DNA of 64,000 nt. It comes from VRUE01 sp963695835. Its GTDB lineage: Bacteria > Actinomycetota > Thermoleophilia > Solirubrobacterales > 70-9. Below, in pieces: positions 16,469 through 24,784 of this stretch. Location of the stretch: positions 434,001 to 498,000 of the forward strand of contig CAVOHR010000001.1 of NCBI GenBank assembly GCA_963695835.1, in the 5' to 3' direction. The notes below the pieces were generated by a model, which was given only the letters and a program-made list of their open reading frames with translations, had not been told where the DNA came from and ran no database searches. The translations under genes and the position numbers were made by a program. The first letter of the stretch is position 1. The number at the start of each line of letters is the position of its first letter.

Positions 16469-18567
16469 GCGCACGGGGCGCCTTCTTCGGCCTATGCCCG
16501 ATTAAAGCGACCCGGCTGGCCGCGGTGGGCCTGGTGGCCGCGGCTGCGGCGTCGCCGGCTCTCGCAGCCCCCGCCGTCGCCGCTCTGCCGCCGCCCTCTG
16601 AACTCGAAGTCCAGGGCGGCGAGGACGCCTGGCATCCCAACCGGAGCTTCCGCCTGGACTGGCGCAACCCGAACGGCGTCGCCGCCGTCCACTACCTCGT
16701 TCGCGACCCGCTGGGGTCGGTCGTGGTCGGGGAGCAGAGGATCGGCGGGGCGGCAAGGGTAATCGACCCGGTCGTGGTCCCGGCGGTTCCCGGCGCGTAC
16801 CGCGCCGAGGTCTGGCTGGAGAACGCAGCCGGCGAGCAGGGGGCGGCGGCGGAAGCGAGGCTGCGCTTCGACAACGCCCGGCCCGCGGCGGTCGAGCCGC
16901 AGCCGGCGGCGGCCTGGGTGGGACGAACCGGCTTCCCTCTCGCGATCCACCTTGCCCACTCTGCCGCGAGCGTGCCGCTTTCCGGGCTGCGCGGCTTCGC
17001 CGTCTCGGTCGACGACGAACCCGGCGGCGAGCCCTGCGCGGCGGCCGATCGCTGCAGCGACGGCGAGACCGACCTGCACGGCGCCGGCAACGACACGTTC
17101 ACGATCGCCGACCTCCCGGAAGGGACCAGCTACGTCCGCGCCGTCGCCGTCTCCGGCGCGGGGATCAGGTCGGCGACGACCGGCGGCGCCGTTCTCGAGG
17201 TCGACAAGACGGACCCGGTCGTGAGCCTGAGCGGCGCGCCGCCCGGCTGGTCCGACCGGCCGCTGACTCTCGTCGCCACCGCGAGCGACGCCGGGTCCGG
17301 CATGCGGCCCGGCGAGAACGGCGCATTCCCCTACACCGCGATCCGGATCGACGGCGGCAAGCCGACCGTCGCCGCGGGAGACTCCGTCTCCGCCAGCCTG
17401 ATCGCAGAGGGGATCCACAGCGTCGCCTACTACGCCCGCGACCTGGCCGGCAACGTCGCCGACGGCGGCAGCATCGACGGGGTCCCTCAGGCGCAGCCGG
17501 CGACCGCCACGGTGCGGATCGACCGCACGCCGCCGCAGGTCTCCTTCGCCAATGCCCAGGATCCGCTCGAACCGGAGTCGATCCGCGCCCGCGTCGCCGA
17601 CGACCGCTCCGGTCCCGACACCGCCCGCGGCTGGATCGGCATCCGCCGGGCCGGCTCGGGCGACGCCTTCGCGCCGCTGCCGGCGGGCGCGCCGGCGAAC
17701 GGCGAGTTGCGCGCCCGCTGGGACTCCGACTTCTACCCGCCGGGCGACTACGAATTCGAGGCGACCGGGTACGACCGGGCGGGCAACGCCGCAGTGTCCT
17801 CCCACCGCCGCGACGGCGCCGCGATGGTCCTCTCCAACCCGCTGAAGGCGACGACCGCGGTGAGCGCCGCCTTCGGCGGCCGCTCGCTTACGCGCCGGCG
17901 CTGCACGCGCCGTCGCGGCCGGCGGCGCTGCCGGCGGCAGACGATCGACGAGCTGAGCCTGCGGCCGGCGCGCCGGACCGTTCCCTACGGGCGGCGCATC
18001 CTGCTGAGCGGCCGCCTGGGGGACGCCGCCGGATCGTCCCTCGGCGGGCGCAGGCCGGTGCAGGTGATCGAGAGCTTCGCCGCCGGCGGTCCGCCATCGC
18101 GGACGTCGACGGCCTGGACGGACGCGAGCGGCGCCTTCGCCGTCCGCCTTCCGCCGGGCCCGAGCCGCGCGGTCCGGGTGGCGTTCGCGGGCTCGCCGAC
18201 CCTGACCCGCGCGGAGAGCCGGCCGCTCGATCTCAGGGTGCGGAGCGTGGTGCGGCTGCGTGCGTCCGCGGCGGTGGCCCGGATCGGCGGCGCCCCGCTC
18301 CTCTTCAGCGGCCGGATCGAGGCCGCGCCCGGCACGATCCCGGTCGCGGGCGAGGCGGTGGAACTGCAGTTCCGGCTGCCCGGCCTGCCCTGGAGCGAGT
18401 TCCGCACCGTCCTGACCAACCGCCACGGCCGCTTCCGCTACGCCTACCGGTTCAGCGACGACGACAGTCGCGGCGCGCGCTTCGAGTTCCGCGCCTACGC
18501 GCCCGCACGGGACGGCTGGCCCTACGAGCCGGCCGGCTCGCTGCCAGTACTCGTACGTGGTGCCTGA
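16465..18567 (+). CDS. Secreted multi-domain Ig-like protein
   Basis: 700 aa. The N-terminus has a signal peptide (ATRLAAVGLVAAAAASPALAAPA, cleavage near residue 38). The body is a series of beta-sandwich-like modules, several with the KTDPVVSLSG / RTPPQVSFANA linker (D-x-T-x-P-x-V) that marks bacterial Ig-like domains and repeated DxAGN motifs (YARDLAGNVADG, YDRAGNAAVS). A very basic stretch RRRCTRRRGRRRCRRQ near residue 480 precedes C-terminal domains resembling YGRRILLSGRLGD-type carbohydrate or cell-surface repeats. The start GTG 16465 overlaps the sigma-factor stop by 4 bp. Probably an exported surface protein under control of, or monitored by, the coupled sigma factor (inference). Confidence 0.82.
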   Translation: MSARGAFFGLCPIKATRLAAVGLVAAAAASPALAAPAVAALPPPSELEVQGGEDAWHPNRSFRLDWRNPNGVAAVHYLVRDPLGSVVVGEQRIGGAARVIDPVVVPAVPGAYRAEVWLENAAGEQGAAAEARLRFDNARPAAVEPQPAAAWVGRTGFPLAIHLAHSAASVPLSGLRGFAVSVDDEPGGEPCAAADRCSDGETDLHGAGNDTFTIADLPEGTSYVRAVAVSGAGIRSATTGGAVLEVDKTDPVVSLSGAPPGWSDRPLTLVATASDAGSGMRPGENGAFPYTAIRIDGGKPTVAAGDSVSASLIAEGIHSVAYYARDLAGNVADGGSIDGVPQAQPATATVRIDRTPPQVSFANAQDPLEPESIRARVADDRSGPDTARGWIGIRRAGSGDAFAPLPAGAPANGELRARWDSDFYPPGDYEFEATGYDRAGNAAVSSHRRDGAAMVLSNPLKATTAVSAAFGGRSLTRRRCTRRRGRRRCRRQTIDELSLRPARRTVPYGRRILLSGRLGDAAGSSLGGRRPVQVIESFAAGGPPSRTSTAWTDASGAFAVRLPPGPSRAVRVAFAGSPTLTRAESRPLDLRVRSVVRLRASAAVARIGGAPLLFSGRIEAAPGTIPVAGEAVELQFRLPGLPWSEFRTVLTNRHGRFRYAYRFSDDDSRGARFEFRAYAPARDGWPYEPAGSLPVLVRGA

Positions 18568-18570
18568 GGA

Positions 18571-19065
18571 CTACGGCCTCAGGACGCCTACCTGATCGAC
18601 GAGCTGCCGGCCGCGCGAGGTCTGCTCTTCGACCGCCTTGCGGACGCGCTGCTCGACCTCGGTGCGGTTGCGCTTCAGCGTCGTCTCGACGCGGCGCTGC
18701 CGTTTGCGCGCCTCGCGCTCGACCCGGTTGCGCGTCTTGCGCGCTTCGGTCGTCGCCTTGCGGCGAGCCGAGGCGCCGCGGCGCTCGCTGCGCCTGACGG
18801 CGCGGCGAATCCGGGTGCCGTAGGACTTGAGCTGCCTTTCGGCGGCGTCGCGGCCGCTGAACGGTTCGACCAGCTCGGCGACGCGGTCGCTCACCTCGAG
18901 GACGGCGCCGACCGGGAGGTCGACGGCGCTCTCGGCGACCGAGCGGGCATGCTCGGCACGGGTCGGGGTCGGAGTGGGTTTCGCCTGGCTTTTCGCCTGG
19001 CTTTTCGGTTTAGCCTGCGACTTCGGTTTGCTGCCGCTGCTCGATTTGCTGCTCTGGGTGGCCAT
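18571..19065 (-). CDS. Basic coiled-coil protein behind LexA-like boxes
   Basis: 164 aa, about one third Lys/Arg/Glu. The N-terminal 35 residues are a Ser/Lys/Pro-rich linker with repeated SQAK units. The middle (SAVDLPVGAVLEVSDRVAELVEPF) and the long heptad-like helix 75-150 (RRAVRRSERRGASARRKATTEARKTRNRVEREARKRQRR) suggest a coiled coil that binds DNA or another polyanion. It resembles phasin- or HbhA-like basic helical proteins in style, but I cannot assign a family. The start at ATG 19065 is preferred, with AAGGGATC upstream. Two LexA-like boxes lie 56-85 bp upstream, so damage induction is plausible. Confidence 0.7.
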   Translation of the reverse strand: MATQSSKSSSGSKPKSQAKPKSQAKSQAKPTPTPTRAEHARSVAESAVDLPVGAVLEVSDRVAELVEPFSGRDAAERQLKSYGTRIRRAVRRSERRGASARRKATTEARKTRNRVEREARKRQRRVETTLKRNRTEVEQRVRKAVEEQTSRGRQLVDQVGVLRP

Positions 19066-19120
19066 TGCGTTTCGATCCCTTCGAGAATTTGGTGCTGGCA
19101 GGGGGAGTTCGCGAGTGTAG

Positions 19121-19150
19121 CGAACATACGTTCTTCCGAACACCTGTTCT
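19121..19150 (-). promoter_or_regulatory. Tandem LexA (SOS)-like boxes
   Basis: Two dyads 16 bp apart: CGAACATACGTTCT at 19121-19134 and CGAACACCTGTTCT at 19137-19150. The first fits 13 of 14 positions of the Gram-positive SOS consensus CGAACRNRYGTTYG, the second 12 of 14. They lie just upstream of the minus-strand basic protein gene. Confidence 0.6.
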
Positions 19151-19171
19151 AAACCCGGCGATGCCCGAGCG

Positions 19172-19987
19172 TTACCGCTGGATCGCCTTCAGCCCTCGCG
19201 GCCCCGCTGCGGCGACCATCGTGTAGCGCAGCTCGAGGTCGAGGCCGGCCCGGTCCAGTGCGAGGTCGCCGAAGGCGACGACCCCGCCGGCCTCGCGGAC
19301 GATCAGCTGGGCGGCGGCGGCATCGACCGAGCGGCACGGCCGCGGGCTGACCATCCCGTCGAGCCGCCCGGCCGCCACGTAGGCGGCGGTGATCGCGATC
19401 GAACCCACCACCCTGAACCGGTAGACGCTGCCGTCCAGCGTCTCGGCCAGCCGTCGCAGGCGGCCCGGCGAGGCCGCCTCGACACCGAGCAGCTCCAGCT
19501 TCTCGCCGTCCTCTGCAACCGCGATCGGGCCTCCGTCCAGAGTCGCCCCCTCGCCGCGCCTGGCGGCGAACTCCTCGCCGGCGCCGAAGTCGTAGACGTA
19601 GCCGAGCTCGACGTCCGCCATCGAGGGCCCCGAGGCGACGGCGATGCTGAGGCTGTGGGCGGGGAGCGTGCGGCGGGTATTGAGCGAGCCGTCGATCGGG
19701 TCGATCACCACCCGCGCGTCCCCCCCGCCCCCGAACGCGACTTCTCCGCGCTCCTCCGAGACGGCGACGAACGAAGCGCCGGCGGCGGCCAGCCGCTCGA
19801 GCTCGGCGAAGACGGCGTCCTCGCATTCGCGGTCGATGACGAGCGTGCGGTCGCCGCCCTCGCCGATCCCGTCGTAGACGGTGCGCTCGGCGCTGCCCGG
19901 CGTCCGCGCGAAGATCGCCTCCTGCACGGCGACGATCCGGCGGCAGATCCCCGGCCAGTCTGCGGAGAAAACGTCCATCGAGGCCAT
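19172..19987 (-). CDS. Inositol monophosphatase family protein
   Basis: 271 aa (262 from the alternative ATG at 19978). It contains the lithium-sensitive phosphatase signatures: metal-binding E in AVSEERGE, DPIDGSLN near residue 95 (family pattern DPxDGTxN), and a C-terminal SVDAAAAQLIVREAGG in place of the usual WDxAAGxLIVxEAGG. Acts on a soluble sugar- or inositol-phosphate in the cytoplasm. The replacement of W-D by S-V-D keeps the metal-binding Asp. Divergent from the helicase gene, with a 43-bp gap. The exact substrate cannot be told from sequence. Confidence 0.85.
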   Translation of the reverse strand: MASMDVFSADWPGICRRIVAVQEAIFARTPGSAERTVYDGIGEGGDRTLVIDRECEDAVFAELERLAAAGASFVAVSEERGEVAFGGGGDARVVIDPIDGSLNTRRTLPAHSLSIAVASGPSMADVELGYVYDFGAGEEFAARRGEGATLDGGPIAVAEDGEKLELLGVEAASPGRLRRLAETLDGSVYRFRVVGSIAITAAYVAAGRLDGMVSPRPCRSVDAAAAQLIVREAGGVVAFGDLALDRAGLDLELRYTMVAAAGPRGLKAIQR

Positions 19988-20030
19988 CCTATGGACGATG
20001 GCCGCGCAGCCGTCCAGGTAGCGTTGGAAC

Positions 20031-22928
20031 ATGCTCGCCCTCGCCGAGGCCCAGGAGCGCGCCGTCCGCCACGGCGACGGCCCGCTGCTCTTGCTCGGCG
20101 AGGCGGGAACCGGGAAGACGGAGGCGCTGGCGCGGCGCCTGGCACGTCTCGCGGCATCGGGAACCGAGCCCGAGCGCGTGCTGGTCGTCGCCTCCACCGC
20201 GGCGACCGCGCAGCGGCTCCGCGAGCGGGCCGAAGCGCTGATCGGCGGCGCCTACGAAGAGCTCTGGATCGGCGCCTGGGGGACGCTCGGCGAGCGGCTG
20301 CTGCGCGAGCACGCGACCGCCGCCGGCCTCGACCCCTTCTTCGATGTCCTCGGCCCGGCCGAGCGGCTGGCGATGCTGCTCGATCGACTCGACGACCTGC
20401 CCCTGCGCCACCACGACATCCGCGGCAACCCGGCCGGCCTCCTCGCCCGCCTCCTGCAGCAGATCGACGCCCTCAAGGCCGGCTCGGAGCCCGCCGAGCC
20501 CGAGCTGGCCGAGCTGGTGGCCGCCCACGACAAGATCCTCGCCGCCGCCGGCTCCCTGGACCGCGGCGACGTCTTCCTCGTCCTGAGCAAGCTCCTCGAC
20601 GAGCGCCCCGAGATCCGGGTCCAAATCGCGACCCGCTTCACCTACTTGATGGTCGACGAGCTGGAGGACACCACCCCAGCTCAAAGGGCGATCCTCGCGG
20701 CGCTGGCCCAAGAGAACCCGAACCAGCTTCTCGCTCTGGAGGAGCGGCCCGGAGACCCAAGCGCCTCTCCCGCGGGTGGCGACAGGACCCGCGGGCCACG
20801 CGCATGGTCCCTCGCCATCCACCCCGACGCCGAGGTGATCGAGTTAGAGAGCCAGTTCCGCGATCCCCCCGTCCGCTTCTGGCGCTGTGCCAACGAGCGC
20901 GCCCAGGCGCAGGCGGTCGCCCGCGAGACCGAGCACCTGCTGGCCGGCGGCACGGCGCCGGAGGCGATCTGCGTGCTGGTCGACGACCCGAGCGAGCGCG
21001 GCGGCACGGTCGCCGCGACGATGGAGGAGCGCGGCATCCCCTTCCACCTCTCCGGCCCGGCGGCGCTCTTCCGGCGGCCCGAGGTGCGCGACGCGATCGC
21101 CTGGCTGCGGATCCTCGCCGACCCCGCCGACCCGGCGGCGGCGGCGCGGGCGCTGACCCGGCCGCCGGTCGAGCTGCGCTCCGCCGACCTGGCCCGCCTG
21201 GCGACGATCTCGCGCCGCCGCAAGCTCGACATGGTCTCGGCCTGCGAGGCGGCGCTCGAGAGCCCGCAGATTCCGCCCGAGGCGCGCGAGCGGATTCACG
21301 CCTTCCTGAAGCTCTACGGCACCGCCTCGGCGGCGCTGGAGGAGCGCCGCGCCGACGTCTTCGTGCGCCGCCTGGTCGAGGCGGTGGGACTGCGCCGCCA
21401 GCGCCTCTTCGCCGCCCAGCCCGAGGTCGCCGAGCGGTTGCTCGGCCTCGCCCGGCTGGCCGAGCTCGCCGCCGCCTGGGCGCGGCGCGAGCCGCACGGG
21501 TCGACGCGTGACTTCATCCGCCACCTGAGCGCGGTCGCCGACGCCGGTGTCGAACCGGCCGGGATCGCCGAGCCGCCGGCGCCGGGGGCGGTGCTGGGAC
21601 TCGCCCGCGACGCCGTGAAAGGGATGGAGTTCGAGCACGTCTTCGTGCTCGGGATGGAGCGCGGCGCCGGCGCCGAGCGGATCGGCCGCCCGGCGCGCTC
21701 GGGCCTGGTCCTCGCCCGGGTCGAGCGCGTCGCGGAGGGCGACTCCCGTCCCTCGGCGCCCTACGCCCGGGCCCTGGCCGCGGCCGGCGGTCGGGAGGAG
21801 GCCCACGGGGAGGAGCTGTTCGGCCCCGCCGAGGGCCTTCACGCCAGCTACCGGATGCTGCGCGAGGAGGTGCTGGAGGCGTCCTGGCGGGCGGGCCGCG
21901 AGCTCTCCGAGCCACGGCTCGACACGACGGTCGACGTCAACCGGGCGATCGCCCGCTACCTGGAGCTGCTGAAGCTGGCGGCGCTCGCGCAGCGCCCCGG
22001 CGAGGAGGCGACCGAGGAGGCGATCGAGGCCGTCAACGGGCTGCTGCGCCAGGTCGCGACCCCCGAGCAGCAGGCCGAGCTCGACGCCTCCTCGCTCGAC
22101 GCCTACCTGCTCGACTCCGAGCGCGAGGGCGAGGCCCGCCGCCGCCTGATCGCCGCCCGCCGCGAGCCCTCGCTGGAGGGCTTCCTGCCGCGCCGCGCCG
22201 ACGGCGCGCTGAGCCTCTCGGCCTCCGACCTCGACCTCTACCTGATCTGCCCGCTGAAGTACAAGTTCGCGCGGGTCTTCGGCATCCCGCAGGAGCCGAC
22301 GATCAACCAGCGCTTCGGGATCCTGATCCACAACGTGCTCGAGCGCTTCCACAAGGAGGCGATCGGCGGCGAGGAGGACAGCCTCGAGCGGCTGATGGAG
22401 CTGTTCGAGGCGGGCTGGCGGCGGACCGGCTTCGGCACCAGCGACGACGAGCTGCAGTTCCGCGACCGGGCGCGGAAGGCGATGCGCCTTTACTGGGAGC
22501 GGGAGCGGGAGGCCGACGGCGAGCCGGTCTGGCTGGAGCGCAAGTTCGACATGCGGATCGGCGAGCACCACGTCCGCGGCCGGGTCGACCGGGTCGACCG
22601 GCTGCCGGGCGGCGGCCACGAGCTGATCGACTACAAGACCGGCGAGCGCAAGAGCGAGGCCGACCTGGAGAGCGACCTGCAGCTGGCGCTCTACCGGCTG
22701 GCGGCGCGCGAGGCCTGGGGCCTGGAGGCGGGGACCGGCAGCTACTACTACGTGCTCGACGCGGACAAGGTCGCGGCGCCGGTCAGGCCCGACGACGCCG
22801 AGCGGGTCGAGCGCACCGTCCTCCAGGTCGGCGAGGGCATCCTCGGCCAGGACTTCGAGCCGCGCCCGTCGCCGGCGGTATGCGGCTGGTGCGACTACCG
22901 CCTCGTCTGCCCCGCGGCAGAGGGCTGA
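20031..22928 (+). CDS. UvrD/Rep-type helicase with C-terminal PD-(D/E)XK nuclease
   Basis: 965 aa. Superfamily 1 helicase motor: Walker A GEAGTGKT at 23-30, Walker B-like MVDELEDTTPAQR near 210. The C-terminal 250 residues form a RecB/AddB-type nuclease: four cysteines of a likely iron-sulphur cluster (LICPLKYKF at about 740 and CGWCDYRLVCP at the end), and GRVDRVDRLPGGGHELIDYKTGE giving the D...DYK active site. This matches double-strand-break processing enzymes of the AdnAB/AddB type. Motif III (usually GDxxQxIY) is replaced by LALEERPGDPS, so the motor may be degenerate or paired with a partner helicase. The stop lies within the P5 palindrome at 22924. Confidence 0.85.
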   Translation: MLALAEAQERAVRHGDGPLLLLGEAGTGKTEALARRLARLAASGTEPERVLVVASTAATAQRLRERAEALIGGAYEELWIGAWGTLGERLLREHATAAGLDPFFDVLGPAERLAMLLDRLDDLPLRHHDIRGNPAGLLARLLQQIDALKAGSEPAEPELAELVAAHDKILAAAGSLDRGDVFLVLSKLLDERPEIRVQIATRFTYLMVDELEDTTPAQRAILAALAQENPNQLLALEERPGDPSASPAGGDRTRGPRAWSLAIHPDAEVIELESQFRDPPVRFWRCANERAQAQAVARETEHLLAGGTAPEAICVLVDDPSERGGTVAATMEERGIPFHLSGPAALFRRPEVRDAIAWLRILADPADPAAAARALTRPPVELRSADLARLATISRRRKLDMVSACEAALESPQIPPEARERIHAFLKLYGTASAALEERRADVFVRRLVEAVGLRRQRLFAAQPEVAERLLGLARLAELAAAWARREPHGSTRDFIRHLSAVADAGVEPAGIAEPPAPGAVLGLARDAVKGMEFEHVFVLGMERGAGAERIGRPARSGLVLARVERVAEGDSRPSAPYARALAAAGGREEAHGEELFGPAEGLHASYRMLREEVLEASWRAGRELSEPRLDTTVDVNRAIARYLELLKLAALAQRPGEEATEEAIEAVNGLLRQVATPEQQAELDASSLDAYLLDSEREGEARRRLIAARREPSLEGFLPRRADGALSLSASDLDLYLICPLKYKFARVFGIPQEPTINQRFGILIHNVLERFHKEAIGGEEDSLERLMELFEAGWRRTGFGTSDDELQFRDRARKAMRLYWEREREADGEPVWLERKFDMRIGEHHVRGRVDRVDRLPGGGHELIDYKTGERKSEADLESDLQLALYRLAAREAWGLEAGTGSYYYVLDADKVAAPVRPDDAERVERTVLQVGEGILGQDFEPRPSPAVCGWCDYRLVCPAAEG

Positions 22929-23049
22929 GACGGCTTCAAACCGGCGCCTGGCGTTGTCCTCGGTCGCCCGGTTTGCTCACGCACAAAAGTGCGCTCGCTG
23001 CACCGGACTCCCTGCGTCCTAGCCAGGGCTTGATTTTCGCCGTCTCAGC
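22924..23049. repeat. P5 palindromic element between convergent genes
   Basis: An 11-bp perfect outer stem (GCTGAGACGGC / GCCGTCTCAGC) encloses about 100 nt. Read on the minus strand, the interior shares AGGACGCAGGGAG, GCGACCGAGGAC and GCGCCGGT with the element at 50655. The stop codons of both converging genes (22926-22928 and 23045-23047) sit in the stem arms. Confidence 0.7.
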
Positions 23050-23908
23050 CCCCCTGCTGTCGTAAGAACCTTTGGAACTCGCTGGCGATCGAGTCGGCCG
23101 AGGGCAGGTCGGCTTGATCGCCGCCGAGCTGCTCTTCCTGCTCGGCCTCGATCCGCTCGACCAGTTCGGCGATCTCCGGGTTGGCGGCGACGGCGCGGCC
23201 GATCTGCTCTTCGTAGCTGGCCGTTTCCTCCTCCAGCTCGGTCGCGTCGACGGCGATCCCGGTCAATCCCTCGAGCCGGCGCAGCAGCGCCAGGGCGGCC
23301 TTCGGATTGGGCACGGCGGCGACGTAGTGCGGCACGGCGGCCCAGAGCGAGGCCGAGGCGATGCCGAGGCTGCGGCAGCAGTCGTGGACGACGCCGACGA
23401 TGCCGGTCGGCCCTTCGTAGCTGGAGCGCTGCAGGTCGAGCTCCTCGACCAGCTCCTCGTCGGAGGCGAGTCCGGTGATCGGCACCGGCAGCGTGTGGGA
23501 GACCTCGGCGACGAGCGCGCCGAGGGTAACGACCATCTCCACGCCGAGCGCGTCGGCGGCGGTCGCAATCGTCTCCGCGAAGGTGCGCCAGCGCAGGTTG
23601 GGCTCGGTGCCGTCGAAGAGGACCAGGTCGCGGTCGGCGCCGGGCACGCGGACGGCGGCGAGGTCGTTCTGCGGCCAGTCGATGCGCCGGGTCTGGCCTT
23701 CGGTGAGGACGATCGTCGGCCGGGTCGCCTGGAAGTCGAAGTAGTCCTCGGGGTCGACCTCGGCGAGCGGCTCGGCGTCGAAGGAGTCGGCGACCGCGGT
23801 GAGCGCCGCCGAGGCCGAGGAGGCGGCGTCGTTCCAGCCGCGAAAGGCGCAGACCAGGACCGGGGCGCGAAGCTGCGGCAGGTCGGTGTGCCAGGTGAGC
23901 GAATCCAC
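23045..23908 (-). CDS. PAC2-family (proteasome-assembly-chaperone-like) protein
   Basis: 287 aa, full PAC2 domain. Visible family marks: PVLVCAFRGWNDAASSASAAL at 15-36, DFQATRPTIVL, VTLGALVAEVSHTLPVPITG, and GIVGVVHDCCRSLGIASASLWAAVPHYVA. In actinomycetes PAC2 proteins occur in genomes with 20S proteasomes or related ATP-grasp enzymes, but their biochemical role is not settled. The C-terminal 60 residues are acidic and helical. The gene is monocistronic or the first of a minus-strand pair with the TauE proteins upstream? No: they lie upstream at 23951-24767 and read toward it, so all three may share one transcript. Confidence 0.9.
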   Translation of the reverse strand: MDSLTWHTDLPQLRAPVLVCAFRGWNDAASSASAALTAVADSFDAEPLAEVDPEDYFDFQATRPTIVLTEGQTRRIDWPQNDLAAVRVPGADRDLVLFDGTEPNLRWRTFAETIATAADALGVEMVVTLGALVAEVSHTLPVPITGLASDEELVEELDLQRSSYEGPTGIVGVVHDCCRSLGIASASLWAAVPHYVAAVPNPKAALALLRRLEGLTGIAVDATELEEETASYEEQIGRAVAANPEIAELVERIEAEQEEQLGGDQADLPSADSIASEFQRFLRQQGG

Positions 23909-23950
23909 AGAATCAGCGTAGACGATGGGGCGTGCGCCGCCCGGTCGGCT

Positions 23951-24322
23951 CTACGCCGGCGAGGAGAGCGCCCTACGTACCAGTTCGTAGGCGACGTAGA
24001 GGACCAGGGCGGCGAAGGAGAGTTCGAGCACCCGGTGCGGGATCTCGTTGGCGACGACGACGCCGGCCAGCACGCCGAGCGGCGAGAGCAGGCCGATCAC
24101 CGCCGCGTCGCGCAGGGCGAGGTTGCCGTAGCGGTTCTGACGGTAGGCGCCGACCAGGGCGACGACGACGATCACCAGCAGCGAGGTCGACTCGCCCTCG
24201 ACCTGGCTGAGGCCGATGAAGACGGTCAGCGCCGGCACGAACAGGACTCCTCCGCCGACGCCGACCAGGCCGCCGGCGAGGCCGCCGGCCACGGCGAGCA
24301 GCACCGCCAGGACCTCATTCAC
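23951..24322 (-). CDS. TauE/SafE-type membrane protein, half size
   Basis: 123 aa with about four membrane helices. GGLAGGLVGVGGGVLFVPAL near residue 13-32 is the TauE/SafE signature, normally found twice in a 250-residue exporter. Here only one half is present; the adjacent gene at 24393 encodes a second half. Together they could form a heterodimeric sulfite- or organoacid-type exporter, with the two chains corresponding to the repeats of full-length members. Start ATG 24322. The gap to the neighbour holds a P3 palindrome. Confidence 0.85.
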   Translation of the reverse strand: MNEVLAVLLAVAGGLAGGLVGVGGGVLFVPALTVFIGLSQVEGESTSLLVIVVVALVGAYRQNRYGNLALRDAAVIGLLSPLGVLAGVVVANEIPHRVLELSFAALVLYVAYELVRRALSSPA

Positions 24323-24342
24323 GGTTCGCGCTCACCGGAGAG

Positions 24343-24390
24343 CCTCCCCTGTTCCCTGTCGGCACATGGCAGCGGAAAGGAACATCGGAA
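24343..24390. repeat. P3 palindrome (degenerate copy)
   Basis: CCTGTTCCCTGTC ... GGAAAGGAACATCGGAAGC, an imperfect member of the CGCTGTTCC / GGAACAGCG family. It fills the gap between the two half-size TauE genes. Confidence 0.6.
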
Positions 24391-24392
24391 GC

Positions 24393-24767
24393 TCACCTGA
24401 CGATCAGCTCGGCGGCGACGGCGACCAGCAGCGCCGCGAAGAGGAGGGAGACGGCTCGCTGCGGGATCCGCTGCTGGATCTCGATGCCGATGACGACGCC
24501 GACTATCGCCGGGATCGAGAGCAGCAGGCCGGTGAGGAGGTGGACGTTGCCGTAGAGGCCGCCCTGGGCGATCACGCCGATCAGCCCGATGAGGACGATC
24601 GCGCCGAGGCTGGTGCCGGTCGCCAGCCGCTCGCCGTAGCCGAGCCAGAAGATCAGCAGCGGCACGATCACGGTCCCGCCGCCGACCCCGAAGAGCCCGC
24701 TGAAGACGCCGGCCGCGGTGCCGATCGCAGCGAGCTTCAGGGTGTGGCCGGAGACTGCGGAAGCCAT
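24393..24767 (-). CDS. TauE/SafE-type membrane protein, half size
   Basis: 124 aa, four predicted membrane helices. GVFSGLFGVGGGTVIVPLLIF at 20-40 is the TauE/SafE motif. Homologous to the next gene (23951) and transcribed first, 70 bp before it. The two likely associate to make the eight-helix exporter that most family members encode as one chain; alternatively each homodimerises. Divergent from otsB, with a 17-bp gap. Substrate unknown (sulfite, sulfoacetate and similar anions in characterised relatives). Confidence 0.85.
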   Translation of the reverse strand: MASAVSGHTLKLAAIGTAAGVFSGLFGVGGGTVIVPLLIFWLGYGERLATGTSLGAIVLIGLIGVIAQGGLYGNVHLLTGLLLSIPAIVGVVIGIEIQQRIPQRAVSLLFAALLVAVAAELIVR

Positions 24768-24784
24768 CGCGCGATACTAGTGCC

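Noticed and set aside
16492..18426. 644-codon minus-strand frame opposite the secreted Ig-like protein
   Set aside because: Low-complexity Arg/Gly/Asp composition and no start signal, while the plus-strand protein has a signal peptide and Ig-like linkers.
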